This document shows, one piece after another, positions 50,345 through 58,997 of a stretch of 64,000 nt of DNA. Source of the stretch: Dehalococcoidia bacterium (GTDB taxonomy: Bacteria; Chloroflexota; Dehalococcoidia; Tepidiformales; Tepidiformaceae); NCBI GenBank assembly GCA_020850615.1, contig JADZEI010000032.1:62001-126000 (forward strand), written 5' to 3'. Every line of letters starts with the position of its first letter. Position 1 is the stretch's first letter. Below the pieces are notes generated by a model. That model saw only the letters and a program-made list of their open reading frames with translations. It did no database searches and had not been told where the DNA came from. Made by a program: the position numbers and the translations under genes.

Positions 50345-50462
50345 GGCTCCCTCTCCCTTTCGGAGAGGGTCGGGGTGAGGGGCGACGCCGCTCCCGGCGA
50401 CAGTGTGTCCACCCCGGCCGTCCCTCCCTCACCCCTGGCCCCTCTCCCACAGGGAGAGGGGA
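50345..50462. repeat. Two module A repeats facing each other
   Basis: An inverted copy (50345-50382) and a forward copy (50426-50462) are separated by about 43 bases. The two arms are mutually complementary over much of their length, so a long stem could form. They lie in the 279-base gap before herA, in which I see no gene. Confidence 0.65.
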
Positions 50463-50553
50463 ACGTGCGTGCCCTGCACCCCGAACCTCCAGAAACGTTA
50501 ACTCGCCCACACCAGTGGCTAGAACTCTTGTTCGCGTGCCATACTGCGGAGCT

Positions 50554-52254
50554 ATGAGCGATCCCCTCCCCGAGGAGCTCGTCGGCCGCGTCCTCGGCAC
50601 CGATGAAGCGACTCCGCTCGACTTCTGGGTCGCCATCGACCCCGGCCATTACCTCCAGCTCGATGACGTCGTCGCGCTCGAACGCGACCTCCCGGGCGGG
50701 GAGCGCATCCGCATGTTCGGGGTCGTCTCCCAGGTGCGCGCCCGCCACGAAGGCGCCCGCTTCGATAGCGACGTCTTCCTCATCGCCGATGGCAAGCTGC
50801 CGGCCGAAGTGAGCGAAGCCGCGAAGGTGCTCGCGACCCGCTTCGAACCCGAGGTCTTCGTGCCCCCGAAGCCCGGCTCGGCCGTGCGCAAGGCCCGCGA
50901 TGAGGAGCGCGACCAGGCGCTGTTCTTCGACCGCATGGAGAAGAAGCTCGCGATCGGCCTCTCCCGCGACGGGGAGCCGCTCTACGTGAACCTCGAGTTC
51001 CTCGACGGCACGCGCGGCGCCCACGTGAACATCAGCGGCGTCTCCGGCGTCGCCACCAAGACCACGTACGCGACCTTCCTGCTCTACAGCCTCTTCCACT
51101 CCAACGTGCTCCAGCACGCGCACGCCTCGAAGGCGATCATCTTCAACGTGAAGGGCGAGGACCTCCTCTTCCTGGACCAGGAGAACGCGAAGCTGGAGGA
51201 CGCCCAGCGCCTGCGCTACCGCCAGCTCGGGCTGCCCGCGGGCGCCTTCGCCCAGGTCGAGTTCTGGGCGCCGCCACGCCGCGGCGACCCCAACGCCACG
51301 CCCTGGATCTCCCGGCGCGACACCGGCGTCGGCTCGTTCTTCTGGAGCATCCTCGACTTCTGCAGGCAGGACCTGCTGCCCTACCTCTTCGCCGACGCCG
51401 AAGACGACCGCGCCCAGTACCCCATCGTCATCCACAACGTGATGGCGCAGCTCCGCCGCTGCACCGACGCCGGCGAGGGCGGCGTGAACATCGAAGGGCA
51501 GACCGTCCGCAGCTTCGCCGCGCTCGTCGACCTCATCTCGAACCGCCTCACGGACGAGCACGAGCGGGAGCGCTGGGCCGGGCCGGCGATCGGGCAGGGC
51601 ACGGTGAACGCGTTCCTGCGCCGCCTGTTCGCGGCCGTCCGCCACGTCCAGGACATCATCCGCGGCGACGTGCCGAACCCGGAGAAGCACCACATCGCGC
51701 GCGGCAGCCAGGTCACCGTCGTCGACATCCACAACCTGAACGACCGGGCCCAGCGCTTCGTCGTCGGCTCCGTCCTCCGCGAAGCCTTCGACGACAAGGA
51801 GAAGCAGGGGCCCGAAGGCCACCTGTTCGTCGTGCTCGACGAGCTGAACAAGTACGCCCCGCGCGAGGGTTCGAGCCCGATCAAGGAGATCCTGCTCGAC
51901 ATCGCGGAACGCGGCCGTTCACTGGGGATCATCCTCATCGGCGCGCAACAGACCGCGAGCGAGGTCGAGCGGCGCGTCGTTTCGAACAGCGCGATCCGCG
52001 TGGTCGGGCGGCTGGACAGCGCCGAGGCGGGCCGCGAGGAGTACGGCTGGCTGCCCGCCGCGCACCGCGCCCGCGCCACCATCGTCAAGCCCGGCACGAT
52101 GATCCTCTCGCAGCCGGAGCTCCCCGTGCCGCTCGTGCTCGAATTCCCGTTCCCGGCCTGGGCCACGCGCCCCAGCGAGGCCGCCGAACACCCGCTCCCG
52201 GCCGGCGTCGGCACCGCCGCGGACCCGCTCGCCGGCTGGATGGCGGAGGCCTGA
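50554..52254 (+). CDS. herA: HerA-like hexameric DNA translocase
   Basis: A 566-residue P-loop ATPase of the HerA/FtsK superfamily. An N-terminal HAS-barrel-like region (about 1-120) precedes the ATPase core with Walker A GVSGVATKT (Lys169, Thr170; a non-standard Ala before the Thr-Lys), Walker B FVVLDELNKY (Asp429, Glu430), and sensor region IILIGAQQTASEVERRVVSN. HerA pumps duplex DNA for NurA and works with Mre11-Rad50 at double-strand breaks. It leads the operon herA-sbcD-sbcC-nurA, and its stop overlaps the next start by one base. CATACT eight bases before the ATG gives a nearly leaderless start. Confidence 0.9.
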   Translation: MSDPLPEELVGRVLGTDEATPLDFWVAIDPGHYLQLDDVVALERDLPGGERIRMFGVVSQVRARHEGARFDSDVFLIADGKLPAEVSEAAKVLATRFEPEVFVPPKPGSAVRKARDEERDQALFFDRMEKKLAIGLSRDGEPLYVNLEFLDGTRGAHVNISGVSGVATKTTYATFLLYSLFHSNVLQHAHASKAIIFNVKGEDLLFLDQENAKLEDAQRLRYRQLGLPAGAFAQVEFWAPPRRGDPNATPWISRRDTGVGSFFWSILDFCRQDLLPYLFADAEDDRAQYPIVIHNVMAQLRRCTDAGEGGVNIEGQTVRSFAALVDLISNRLTDEHERERWAGPAIGQGTVNAFLRRLFAAVRHVQDIIRGDVPNPEKHHIARGSQVTVVDIHNLNDRAQRFVVGSVLREAFDDKEKQGPEGHLFVVLDELNKYAPREGSSPIKEILLDIAERGRSLGIILIGAQQTASEVERRVVSNSAIRVVGRLDSAEAGREEYGWLPAAHRARATIVKPGTMILSQPELPVPLVLEFPFPAWATRPSEAAEHPLPAGVGTAADPLAGWMAEA

Positions 52255-53411
52255 TGCGCATCCTCCACACCTCCGACTGGCACGTCGGCCGCACCATCCG
52301 CGGCCGCTCGCGCGACGAGGAGCACCGCGCCGTGCTCGCCGAGATCGCCGGAATCGCCCGCGAGCGCGAGGTGGACCTCGTACTCGTCGCCGGGGACCTG
52401 TTCGACACCGCTGCGCCCTCCGCGGCGGCCGAGGAGATCGTCTACCAGGCGCTGCTCGACCTGGTGCAGACGGGCGCCCGCGTCGCGCTCATCGCCGGCA
52501 ACCACGACAACCCGCGCCGGCTCAAGGCGGTGCGCCCCCTGCTCGAGCTTGCCCGCGTCCACGCCGGCGTCGATGTCGCCCTCATCGACCAGGGCGGCTG
52601 CATCGAGCTGGCCGCGAAAAGCGGCGAGACGGCGAAGCTCGCGATCATCCCCTGGGTCTCGCAGCGCCGCATGGTCACCGCCGCCGCCCTCATGGAGAAC
52701 GACGCCGGCGACAACCTCGCCCTTTACTCCGCGAGCTACCGCAAGCTGGTGGAGCACCTCTGCGGCGGCTTCACGACGAAGACGGTGAACCTCGTGATGG
52801 CCCACGTCGCCATCGCCGATGCGGAGCCGGGCGGCGGCGAACGCCAGGCCCAGTCGATCTTCGACTACTGGGTGCCCGCGAACGTCTTTCCGATGTCGGC
52901 GCAGTACGTCGCGCTCGGCCACATCCACAAGAAGCAGAAGTGCCCGGCCGCCGTCCCGGCCTGGTACTCCGGCAGCCCGCTCCAGCTCGACTTCGGCGAC
53001 CTCGTCGACCAGAAGTACGCGCTCATCGTCGATGTCGCGCCCGGGCTCCCCGCAGTCATCGCCGACGAGGTGAAGCTCATCTCCGGGAAGCAGCTCCGCA
53101 CGCTCCGGGGCACCTTCGACCAGGTGGTCGCGGCCGGCCAGGCCCACCCGGACGCCTACCTGCGGGTCATGCTCGAAGAGGACTGGCGCGCCGGGTTGAG
53201 CGACGCCCTCCGCGACCAGCTCCCCAACGCCGTCGACATCCGGCTCGAGCGCGGCCCCGCGGAAGCCCGCGACGACGACGCCGGCGACGAGCGCGGCGTC
53301 TCCGAGCTCTTCGCCCAATACCTCGAACAGCGCGGCATCGGCGACCGCGACCGCGTGCAGAAGCTGTTCGACGAACTGATGGAGGCGGCAGGTGCGGCCA
53401 GTCCGTCTTGA
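52254..53411 (+). CDS. sbcD: SbcD/Mre11-type nuclease subunit
   Basis: A 385-residue Mre11 homologue with all phosphoesterase motifs: HTSDWHVGRT, LVAGDLFDT, IAGNHDNPRR, VMAHVAIAD and LGHIHKKQ. It has Mn-dependent nuclease activity on DNA ends in complex with SbcC/Rad50. A cap domain follows (GLPAVIADEV), then a helical C-terminus. ATG 52254 overlaps the herA stop (TGATG). Its 3' end overlaps the sbcC start by 20 bases. The tight coupling suggests production in fixed ratio. Confidence 0.95.
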   Translation: MRILHTSDWHVGRTIRGRSRDEEHRAVLAEIAGIAREREVDLVLVAGDLFDTAAPSAAAEEIVYQALLDLVQTGARVALIAGNHDNPRRLKAVRPLLELARVHAGVDVALIDQGGCIELAAKSGETAKLAIIPWVSQRRMVTAAALMENDAGDNLALYSASYRKLVEHLCGGFTTKTVNLVMAHVAIADAEPGGGERQAQSIFDYWVPANVFPMSAQYVALGHIHKKQKCPAAVPAWYSGSPLQLDFGDLVDQKYALIVDVAPGLPAVIADEVKLISGKQLRTLRGTFDQVVAAGQAHPDAYLRVMLEEDWRAGLSDALRDQLPNAVDIRLERGPAEARDDDAGDERGVSELFAQYLEQRGIGDRDRVQKLFDELMEAAGAASPS

Positions 53412-55794
53412 GCTCGAAGGGTTCGCCTCGTTCCGCGACCGCACCGTCATCGAATGGGACGCCGACACGGACGTCTTCGTCCTCACCGGCCCGACCGGTG
53501 CGGGCAAGTCGAGCATCATCGACGGCATCACCTTCGCGCTCTACGGCAGCGTGCCCCGCTACGCGAACGAGACGACCGTCGAGCCGGTGATCGCCAAGCG
53601 CGCAGTCGAGGCGAAGGTGCTGTTCGACTTCACCGCCGGCGCGGACACCTACCGCGTCGCCCGCGTGGTGCGCCGCTCCGGCGACCGGGGCGCGTCCACG
53701 CGCGAAGCCCGGCTCGAACGGAACGGCGCGTCGATCGACGTGAAGGGCTCGCGCGAGCTGGACACCGCGATCCAGGAGATCCTCGGGCTCACGTTCGCGC
53801 AGTTCACGCGCTGCGTCGTCCTCCCGCAGGGCGACTTCGCCCGCTTTCTCCACGATGCGCCGAAGGACCGGCTCGACCTGCTCGTGAAGCTGCTCGGGGT
53901 CGAGTTCCTGCGCGACGTGATGCAGCGCGCGAACCAGCGGGCCGAAGCAGCCCGTGCCGCGGCCGACATGTGCCAGCGCCGCCTCGACGGCGAGCTCGCC
54001 GGCGCCACCCGCGAAGCCCTCGATGAGGCAAAACAGCGCGTGGTCGCGCTCGGCGAGCTCGTCGCCGCGATCGACGCCGACGCGCCGCTGCTCGACGAGC
54101 TGGACCAGCGCGGGAAGGAGGCCGCGCGCACGGCGCGCGAGGCCGCCGACGCCGCCGCCGCGCTCTCCGGCATCCGCGCGCCCGAGGGCATCGGCGAGCT
54201 GGCCGGCCGCACCCGCGAAGCCGACGCCGCCGCCGAGCGCGCGCTCGCGCTGATGGACACGACTGCCACGGCCGCCGCCGACGCGCGCGCCGCCCGCGAA
54301 GCGGTGCCGTGGAACCTGCCGCAGCTCCAGGAGCTCGAACGCGCCTACGGCGAGCTCCGCCGCGCCGAAACGAGCCGCGATACCGCCGAGCAGTCGCTCG
54401 AAGCCGCGATCCTCACCGCCGGCGAGGCCAAGGCGGCGAAGCTCGCCGCCGCCTCGGCGTTCCGGGCCGCCACCGAGCAGCGCGAAGCCGTGCTGAACGA
54501 GAACTATGCCTACCGGCTCGCGCAGAAGCTGCAGGCCGGCGACCTCTGCCCGGTCTGTGGCGAGAAGCTCGCCGCCGCGCCACACCACGAGCCCCCGCCG
54601 GGCATGGACGCCGCCAACAAGGCTCGCGAAGCCGCGGAAGCCGCGCAAAAGCAGGCCGAGGCGGTCGCCCAGAAGGCCCAGAACGAGCGCGCGAAGCGCC
54701 AGGCCGAGCTCGCCGAGCGCACGAAGACCATCGCCGGGCTCGAAGCGCGCCTCGAAGGCCAGCCCGCCGCACCGGAGATCCCCGCCCTCCGCGCCGAGGT
54801 CGAAGCCGCCGACCAGGCGGTCCGCGACGCGCAGGACGGCGATACCCGCGCGCGCCGCCAGCACTCCGCCGCCGTCGCCGAACAGGACGCCTCCCGCAAG
54901 GCCGCGACCGATGCCTGGGCCGCCTTCGGCCGCGCCTGCACGGCTGTCGCCGCCTTCGCCCCACCGGAGATCCCGCGCGAGGACCTCGTCGCGGCGTGGG
55001 CCACGCTGACCGGCTGGGCGCGCGCCGAGCTCCCCGCCCGCCAGGAGGCCGCCGAGACCGCCCGCGCCGCCGCAACGGCCGCCGCCGGCGAACGCGAGGC
55101 GCTCCTCCAGGCCCAGCGCGAGCGCTGCCAGGCTGCGGGCGTCGACCCACGCGGCGAGAACCCCCGCGACGCCTGCCGCGCCGCCCTCACCCGCGGCGAA
55201 ATCGAGGTGGAGCAGGTCGAGAAGCTCATCGCGACCGCCGTCGAAGTCCGCCGCGAGCGGGCCGAGAAGGACGACGAAGCATCCATCGCGACCACCCTCG
55301 GCCAGGTGCTCAAGGCCGACACGCGCGGCTTCCAGGGCTGGTACGTCGAGCGCGTCCTCCGCCGCCTCGTCCGCGACGCCTCTTCCCGGATGGAGCAACT
55401 CTCTTCGAACCAGTACGCGCTCATGCTGGACTCCCGGAGCGAGTTCGCGGTTATCGACCACACGAACGCGGACGAGGTGCGCCCGGTGCGCACGCTCAGC
55501 GGCGGCGAGACCTTCCTCGCCTCGCTCTCGCTCGCCCTCGCGCTCTCCGACAACCTGGTCGACATGGCCGCGAACGGCGCCGCCCGCCTGGAGGCGATCT
55601 TCCTCGACGAGGGCTTCGGCACGCTCGACCCCGACACGCTCGACACCGTGGCGGCGGCGCTCGAGGAGCTCGGCGCGCGAGGCCGGATGGTCGGCGTCGT
55701 CACGCACGTGCAGGCGCTCGCGGAGCGGCTGCCGGTCCGCTACGAGGTACGCAAGGATTCGCGCACCTCCAAAGTCGAACGGGTGGTGACCTGA
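53392..55794 (+). CDS. sbcC: SbcC/Rad50-type SMC-like ATPase
   Basis: An 800-residue Rad50 homologue: N-terminal VRLELEGFASFRDRTVIEW with Walker A GPTGAGKSS (about residue 35), Q-loop LPQGDFARF, coiled-coil arms with the central zinc hook Cys386-Pro-Val-Cys389, then the ABC signature LSGGETFLASL and Walker B AIFLDEGFGTLD. It is short for the family (bacterial SbcC is about 1000 residues), so the coiled coils are reduced, as in some archaeal and thermophile Rad50 proteins. GTG 53392 has GGAGG six bases upstream, inside sbcD. The stop overlaps the nurA start by one base. Confidence 0.95.
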   Translation: MRPVRLELEGFASFRDRTVIEWDADTDVFVLTGPTGAGKSSIIDGITFALYGSVPRYANETTVEPVIAKRAVEAKVLFDFTAGADTYRVARVVRRSGDRGASTREARLERNGASIDVKGSRELDTAIQEILGLTFAQFTRCVVLPQGDFARFLHDAPKDRLDLLVKLLGVEFLRDVMQRANQRAEAARAAADMCQRRLDGELAGATREALDEAKQRVVALGELVAAIDADAPLLDELDQRGKEAARTAREAADAAAALSGIRAPEGIGELAGRTREADAAAERALALMDTTATAAADARAAREAVPWNLPQLQELERAYGELRRAETSRDTAEQSLEAAILTAGEAKAAKLAAASAFRAATEQREAVLNENYAYRLAQKLQAGDLCPVCGEKLAAAPHHEPPPGMDAANKAREAAEAAQKQAEAVAQKAQNERAKRQAELAERTKTIAGLEARLEGQPAAPEIPALRAEVEAADQAVRDAQDGDTRARRQHSAAVAEQDASRKAATDAWAAFGRACTAVAAFAPPEIPREDLVAAWATLTGWARAELPARQEAAETARAAATAAAGEREALLQAQRERCQAAGVDPRGENPRDACRAALTRGEIEVEQVEKLIATAVEVRRERAEKDDEASIATTLGQVLKADTRGFQGWYVERVLRRLVRDASSRMEQLSSNQYALMLDSRSEFAVIDHTNADEVRPVRTLSGGETFLASLSLALALSDNLVDMAANGAARLEAIFLDEGFGTLDPDTLDTVAAALEELGARGRMVGVVTHVQALAERLPVRYEVRKDSRTSKVERVVT

Positions 55795-56729
55795 TGGGAT
55801 TCACGTTCGCGGTCGAAAGCTGGGCGCCCGAATACGGCGCGCAGCTCGAACCGGGCGATACGCCCAACCGGCCCCAGCCGGACGTGGACGTCGCGGTCGA
55901 GCGGGAGCGCACGGAATGGGCGCCGATCGCCCCACCGCCCGCCGGCCCCGAGCACGTGGCCTTCGTCGATGGCATCCAGCGGATCGATGCGCGCGTCTGG
56001 ATCACGAACCCGGACGGCAGCGTGCGGATGGGCATCTGCGCGAGCTACGCCGCGGGCGTGGTGCGCTGCAACGGCGTCGCGAAGGCCGAGGCGATCGTCG
56101 TCGGGCGTTCGCTGATCGCGCCGCAGGTCGCCGCCGGGATCGATGCGATGCCGGGCGTCGACTTCCAGCCCTGTTCGACCGCGACCGACGCGCCCGAGGT
56201 GCTCCAGCAGGCGCTCGAAGGCCGCCGCCGCGAGCTCGAAGTCGAGGCCGCAACCCGGGGTGCGGGCGCGGAGCTTGTCGTGCTCGATGGGTCGCTCTCC
56301 GGGCGCACCCACGTCGGCGGCGCCATCGGCTACCTGAAGACGCACCAGGTGCGCTACCTCCCGGACGACCTCCACCTGCTCGTGGGCAAGCTCGGCCCCG
56401 GCGAGCGCACCCCGGTGTTCATGACGACGACGAACTGGAGCCGCTATTCCTGGTACCTCCGCCTCCCCGGCCCCGCGGACCACCCCTGGTCCGGCATCGT
56501 CCGCTGCGAGGCGGCGGAGACGCTGACCCCGGCCGAGGCGATCGAGCTCGCCGGCATGTCCGCGGCGACCCTGCCGCGCTACGCATCGGCGCCGCACAAG
56601 GATCCGCGCGCACCCCAGAACCTCTACCCCATCGCCGGGCTCGAACGGGAGCTCCGCCGCTACCTCGGCGACCAGCAACTCCTCTACCGCGCGCTCCGCC
56701 AGGCGGCCGCCCGCACCGCAGCGGCGTGA
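55794..56729 (+). CDS. nurA: NurA-family 5'-3' nuclease
   Basis: A 311-residue NurA-domain nuclease. The two aspartates typical of the RNase-H-like active site are Asp59 in FVDGIQRIDAR and Asp165 in LVVLDGSLSG; the C-terminal DPRAPQNLYPIAGLERELRR is also characteristic. NurA degrades the 5' strand while HerA drives the DNA through it. In archaea nurA sits at the end of the herA-mre11-rad50 cluster, and the same order is kept here. The ATG overlaps the sbcC stop (TGATG). Confidence 0.85.
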   Translation: MGFTFAVESWAPEYGAQLEPGDTPNRPQPDVDVAVERERTEWAPIAPPPAGPEHVAFVDGIQRIDARVWITNPDGSVRMGICASYAAGVVRCNGVAKAEAIVVGRSLIAPQVAAGIDAMPGVDFQPCSTATDAPEVLQQALEGRRRELEVEAATRGAGAELVVLDGSLSGRTHVGGAIGYLKTHQVRYLPDDLHLLVGKLGPGERTPVFMTTTNWSRYSWYLRLPGPADHPWSGIVRCEAAETLTPAEAIELAGMSAATLPRYASAPHKDPRAPQNLYPIAGLERELRRYLGDQQLLYRALRQAAARTAAA

Positions 56730-56742
56730 TCCCGGCGGGGAG

Positions 56743-57384
56743 TCACGAACGCGGCGTGAGCTGCTCCGCGACCACCGTGGCAAGGTCGCCCGCGAGCATC
56801 GCCGCGACGTTGAGCCGCAACCCGGGGAACACCTCGCTGTGGATCACGCCGTGCTCGTCGGGCGTCAGCGGGACGTAGACGCCCTCCCGCAGGCGGAACC
56901 AGTCGAGGCGCTGCTCGTAGACCTGCCAGGCGATGTACTCCTGCACGCCGTTGCGCCGGTACGCGTTCATCTTGTCGTGGAGGTCGTAGCTCGCAGAGGT
57001 CGCCGCCACCTCCGCCACGAGCTCGGGCGCGCCTTCGATGCGGTCATCCGAGGTGAGTACCGACTGCCCGTGGTGGTCCTCATCCCACCGCAAGAGCACA
57101 TCCGGTTGGGGCTCGTTGTCGAGGTCAAGCCGGACGGTGGCATCGTTGCCCCCGACCACGCCCGGGGTCAGCGCTCGGTACGTGCCGAGCCAGGTGGTGA
57201 TGTCCTGGTGCGCACGCGCATGGGTGAAGTTGACCGGAGAAGCCACGTACACCACTCCTTCGACCAGCTCGGCGCGCATGCCGGGGCACTGCTCGTACCG
57301 CCGCTCGAACTCGGCACGCGTCAGCCGGTCGCCGGAAGCGAGGGGCGGGAGCGCCGTCGCTGGTGGCCGCTCGATGGTGGTCAT
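56743..57384 (-). CDS. Uma2-family PD-(D/E)XK endonuclease-fold protein
   Basis: A 213-residue second Uma2 protein, diverged from the one at 9654. Landmarks: ASGDRLTRAEFERRYEQC, RAELVEGVVYVASPV, NEPQPDVLLRW (metal aspartate), LVAEVAATSASYDLHDKMNA (Glu and Lys of the fold), AYRRNGVQEYIAW. It converges on nurA with 13 bases between them. TACACT eight bases before the ATG suggests a near-leaderless transcript. Function of the family unknown. Confidence 0.85.
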   Translation of the reverse strand: MTTIERPPATALPPLASGDRLTRAEFERRYEQCPGMRAELVEGVVYVASPVNFTHARAHQDITTWLGTYRALTPGVVGGNDATVRLDLDNEPQPDVLLRWDEDHHGQSVLTSDDRIEGAPELVAEVAATSASYDLHDKMNAYRRNGVQEYIAWQVYEQRLDWFRLREGVYVPLTPDEHGVIHSEVFPGLRLNVAAMLAGDLATVVAEQLTPRS

Positions 57385-57442
57385 CGCGCATCAGTGTACT
57401 GCATGGCCGGACGGCCCGAGGCATCCACGCCTGACGCGCGCG

Positions 57443-57473
57443 AAAAAGGGCCGGGCGTTGCTGCCCGGCCCTT
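57443..57473 (-). terminator. Intrinsic terminator after rplA
   Basis: On the minus strand an 11-bp stem AAGGGCCGGGC/GCCCGGCCCTT (57463-57473 with 57446-57456) with a 6-base loop is followed by TTTTT read-out. It ends the rplK-rplA unit. Confidence 0.88.
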
Positions 57474-57496
57474 CGTGTACGTGCAGTAGCGTGCGG

Positions 57497-58210
57497 TCAG
57501 CTGACCTTCATCGCCAGCGTCTGGAGGAGGTCCAGGTGGATGCCGGGGCCCATCGTCGTCGTCAGCGTGGCCGCGCGGATGTACTGGCCCTTCGCTTCTT
57601 TCGGCTTCGCGGCGTTCACGGCTTCGATGAAGGCGGCCATGTTCTCGCGCAGCTTGTCCGGTTCGAACGAGACCTTGCCCAGCGGCACGTGGATGTTCGC
57701 GAGGCGGTCGAGGCGGAACTCGACGCGGCCCTGCTTCGCATCCTGCACCGTCTTGGCCACGTCCTCGGCGCCGATGACCGTCCCGGAGCGGGGGTTCGGC
57801 ATGAGGCCGCGGGGGCCGAGGATGCGGCCGAGCCGGCCGACCTTGCCCATCATCTCGCGGGTGGCAATGGCGACGTCGAAGTCGGTCCAGCCACCTTCGA
57901 TCTGCTTGATCAGGTCGTCGCTGCCGACAAAGTCGGCGCCGGCCTGGCGGGCGGCCGAGACGGCTTCGCCTTCGGTGAAGACGAGGACGCGGAGGACGCG
58001 GCCGAGGCCGTTCGGCAGCACCGTGCTGCCGCGGATCTGCTGCTCGGCGTGGCGCGGGTCCAGGCCGGTCTTGATGTGGAGCTCGATGGTCTCGTCGAAC
58101 TTCGCGGGCGCGATCTCCCGGGCCAGCGCGATCGCCTCATCGACCGGGTAGAGCTTGCGCTTATCGACCTTCGCGGCGGCTTCGAGGTACTTCTTTCCGT
58201 GCTTCGGCAT
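57497..58210 (-). CDS. rplA: 50S ribosomal protein L1
   Basis: A 237-residue L1 of normal length, which binds 23S rRNA at the mobile stalk of the E site and can repress its own mRNA. Typical stretches: MPKHGKKYLEAAAKVDKRKL at the N-terminus, GLDPRHAEQQIRGSTVLPNG, IGADF-equivalent AGADFVGSDDL, MGKVGRLGRILGPRGLMPNP, and GTV region near 140. It follows rplK by 2 bases, and a terminator closes the unit directly after it, so rplJ and rplL are not in this operon. Confidence 0.98.
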   Translation of the reverse strand: MPKHGKKYLEAAAKVDKRKLYPVDEAIALAREIAPAKFDETIELHIKTGLDPRHAEQQIRGSTVLPNGLGRVLRVLVFTEGEAVSAARQAGADFVGSDDLIKQIEGGWTDFDVAIATREMMGKVGRLGRILGPRGLMPNPRSGTVIGAEDVAKTVQDAKQGRVEFRLDRLANIHVPLGKVSFEPDKLRENMAAFIEAVNAAKPKEAKGQYIRAATLTTTMGPGIHLDLLQTLAMKVS

Positions 58211-58212
58211 GG

Positions 58213-58635
58213 CTACACGACCTCGATGCCCATCGAGCGGGCAGTGCCTTCGATGATCTTCATGGCCTCTTCGACGGTGTTCGCGTTGAGGTCCGGCATC
58301 TTCGTCTCGGCGATCTTGCGGATGTCCGCGACCTTGACCTTGCCGACCTTGTTCATGCGCGGATTGCCGCTTCCGCGGTCCACGCCGGCGGCCTTGCGCA
58401 GCATGTCCGCCGCGGGCGGCGTCTTGAGGACGAAGGTGAACGAGCGGTCTTCGAAGATGGTGAGCTGCGCGGGGATGATCTGCCCGGCCTTATCGGTCGT
58501 GCGGGCGTTGTACTCCTTGCAGAACTCCATGATGTTCACGCCGTGCTGGCCGAGCGCGGGGCCAACGGGCGGGGCCGGGTTCGCCTTGCCGGCCGGGAGT
58601 TGCAGTGTCACCACTGCCCGGACTTTCTTAGCCAC
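58213..58635 (-). CDS. rplK: 50S ribosomal protein L11
   Basis: A 140-residue L11 of the GTPase-associated centre. Motifs: [62 protein letters not shown] and the C-terminal rRNA-binding [17 protein letters not shown] 58635 is chosen because GGAG lies 8 bases upstream and the protein then begins VAKKVRAVV, as expected. nusG and secE, its usual upstream partners, are absent from the next 360 bases, which hold a heptamer-bounded element instead. Confidence 0.98.
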   Translation of the reverse strand: MAKKVRAVVTLQLPAGKANPAPPVGPALGQHGVNIMEFCKEYNARTTDKAGQIIPAQLTIFEDRSFTFVLKTPPAADMLRKAAGVDRGSGNPRMNKVGKVKVADIRKIAETKMPDLNANTVEEAMKIIEGTARSMGIEVV

Positions 58636-58732
58636 GAGTAGGTCTCCTGTGTGTGCAAGCGGGCGGCGGTTTCCGCAGCCCTCCACGCGCACGCCCGCGA
58701 GGGACGCACGAAGGGATAGCTTTGCACGGCTG

Positions 58733-58932
58733 TTGGCTATTGGCTATTGGCTGTTGGCTGTTGGCTGTTGGCTGTTGGCTGCCGAAGGTACCTCACGTTT
58801 CATGCGTGCGCCATCAGTAGCGCGCGCGTGAGCGAGCGCCCGCGTGCCCCCAGGTGCCCTCGTACCGCGCAGCGCCCGCTCGGCCTCGCCCCGGCGACCC
58901 CGGCCCCCAGCCAGGAGCCGATAGCCAACAGC
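58733..58932. repeat. Element bounded by heptamer arrays: (TTGGCTA/G)7 and inverted copies
   Basis: Seven units from 58733 to 58781 (two TTGGCTA, five TTGGCTG) in strict 7-base phase; about 135 bases later CGATAGC CAACAGC (58919-58932) is the inverted counterpart. The right end GGCCCCCAGCCAGG matches that of the element at 34054-34193. It occupies most of the gap between rplK and the DinB gene. Confidence 0.75.
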
Positions 58933-58997
58933 CGCGCAGCCCGATACGCTTCCGCCGGATCCGGGGCCATGAGCCCCGTGCAGGGAGAAGCACCAAC

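Noticed and set aside
53167-55707. 846-codon minus-strand frame opposite sbcC
   Set aside because: Shadow frame; sbcC has complete SMC-family motifs on the plus strand.
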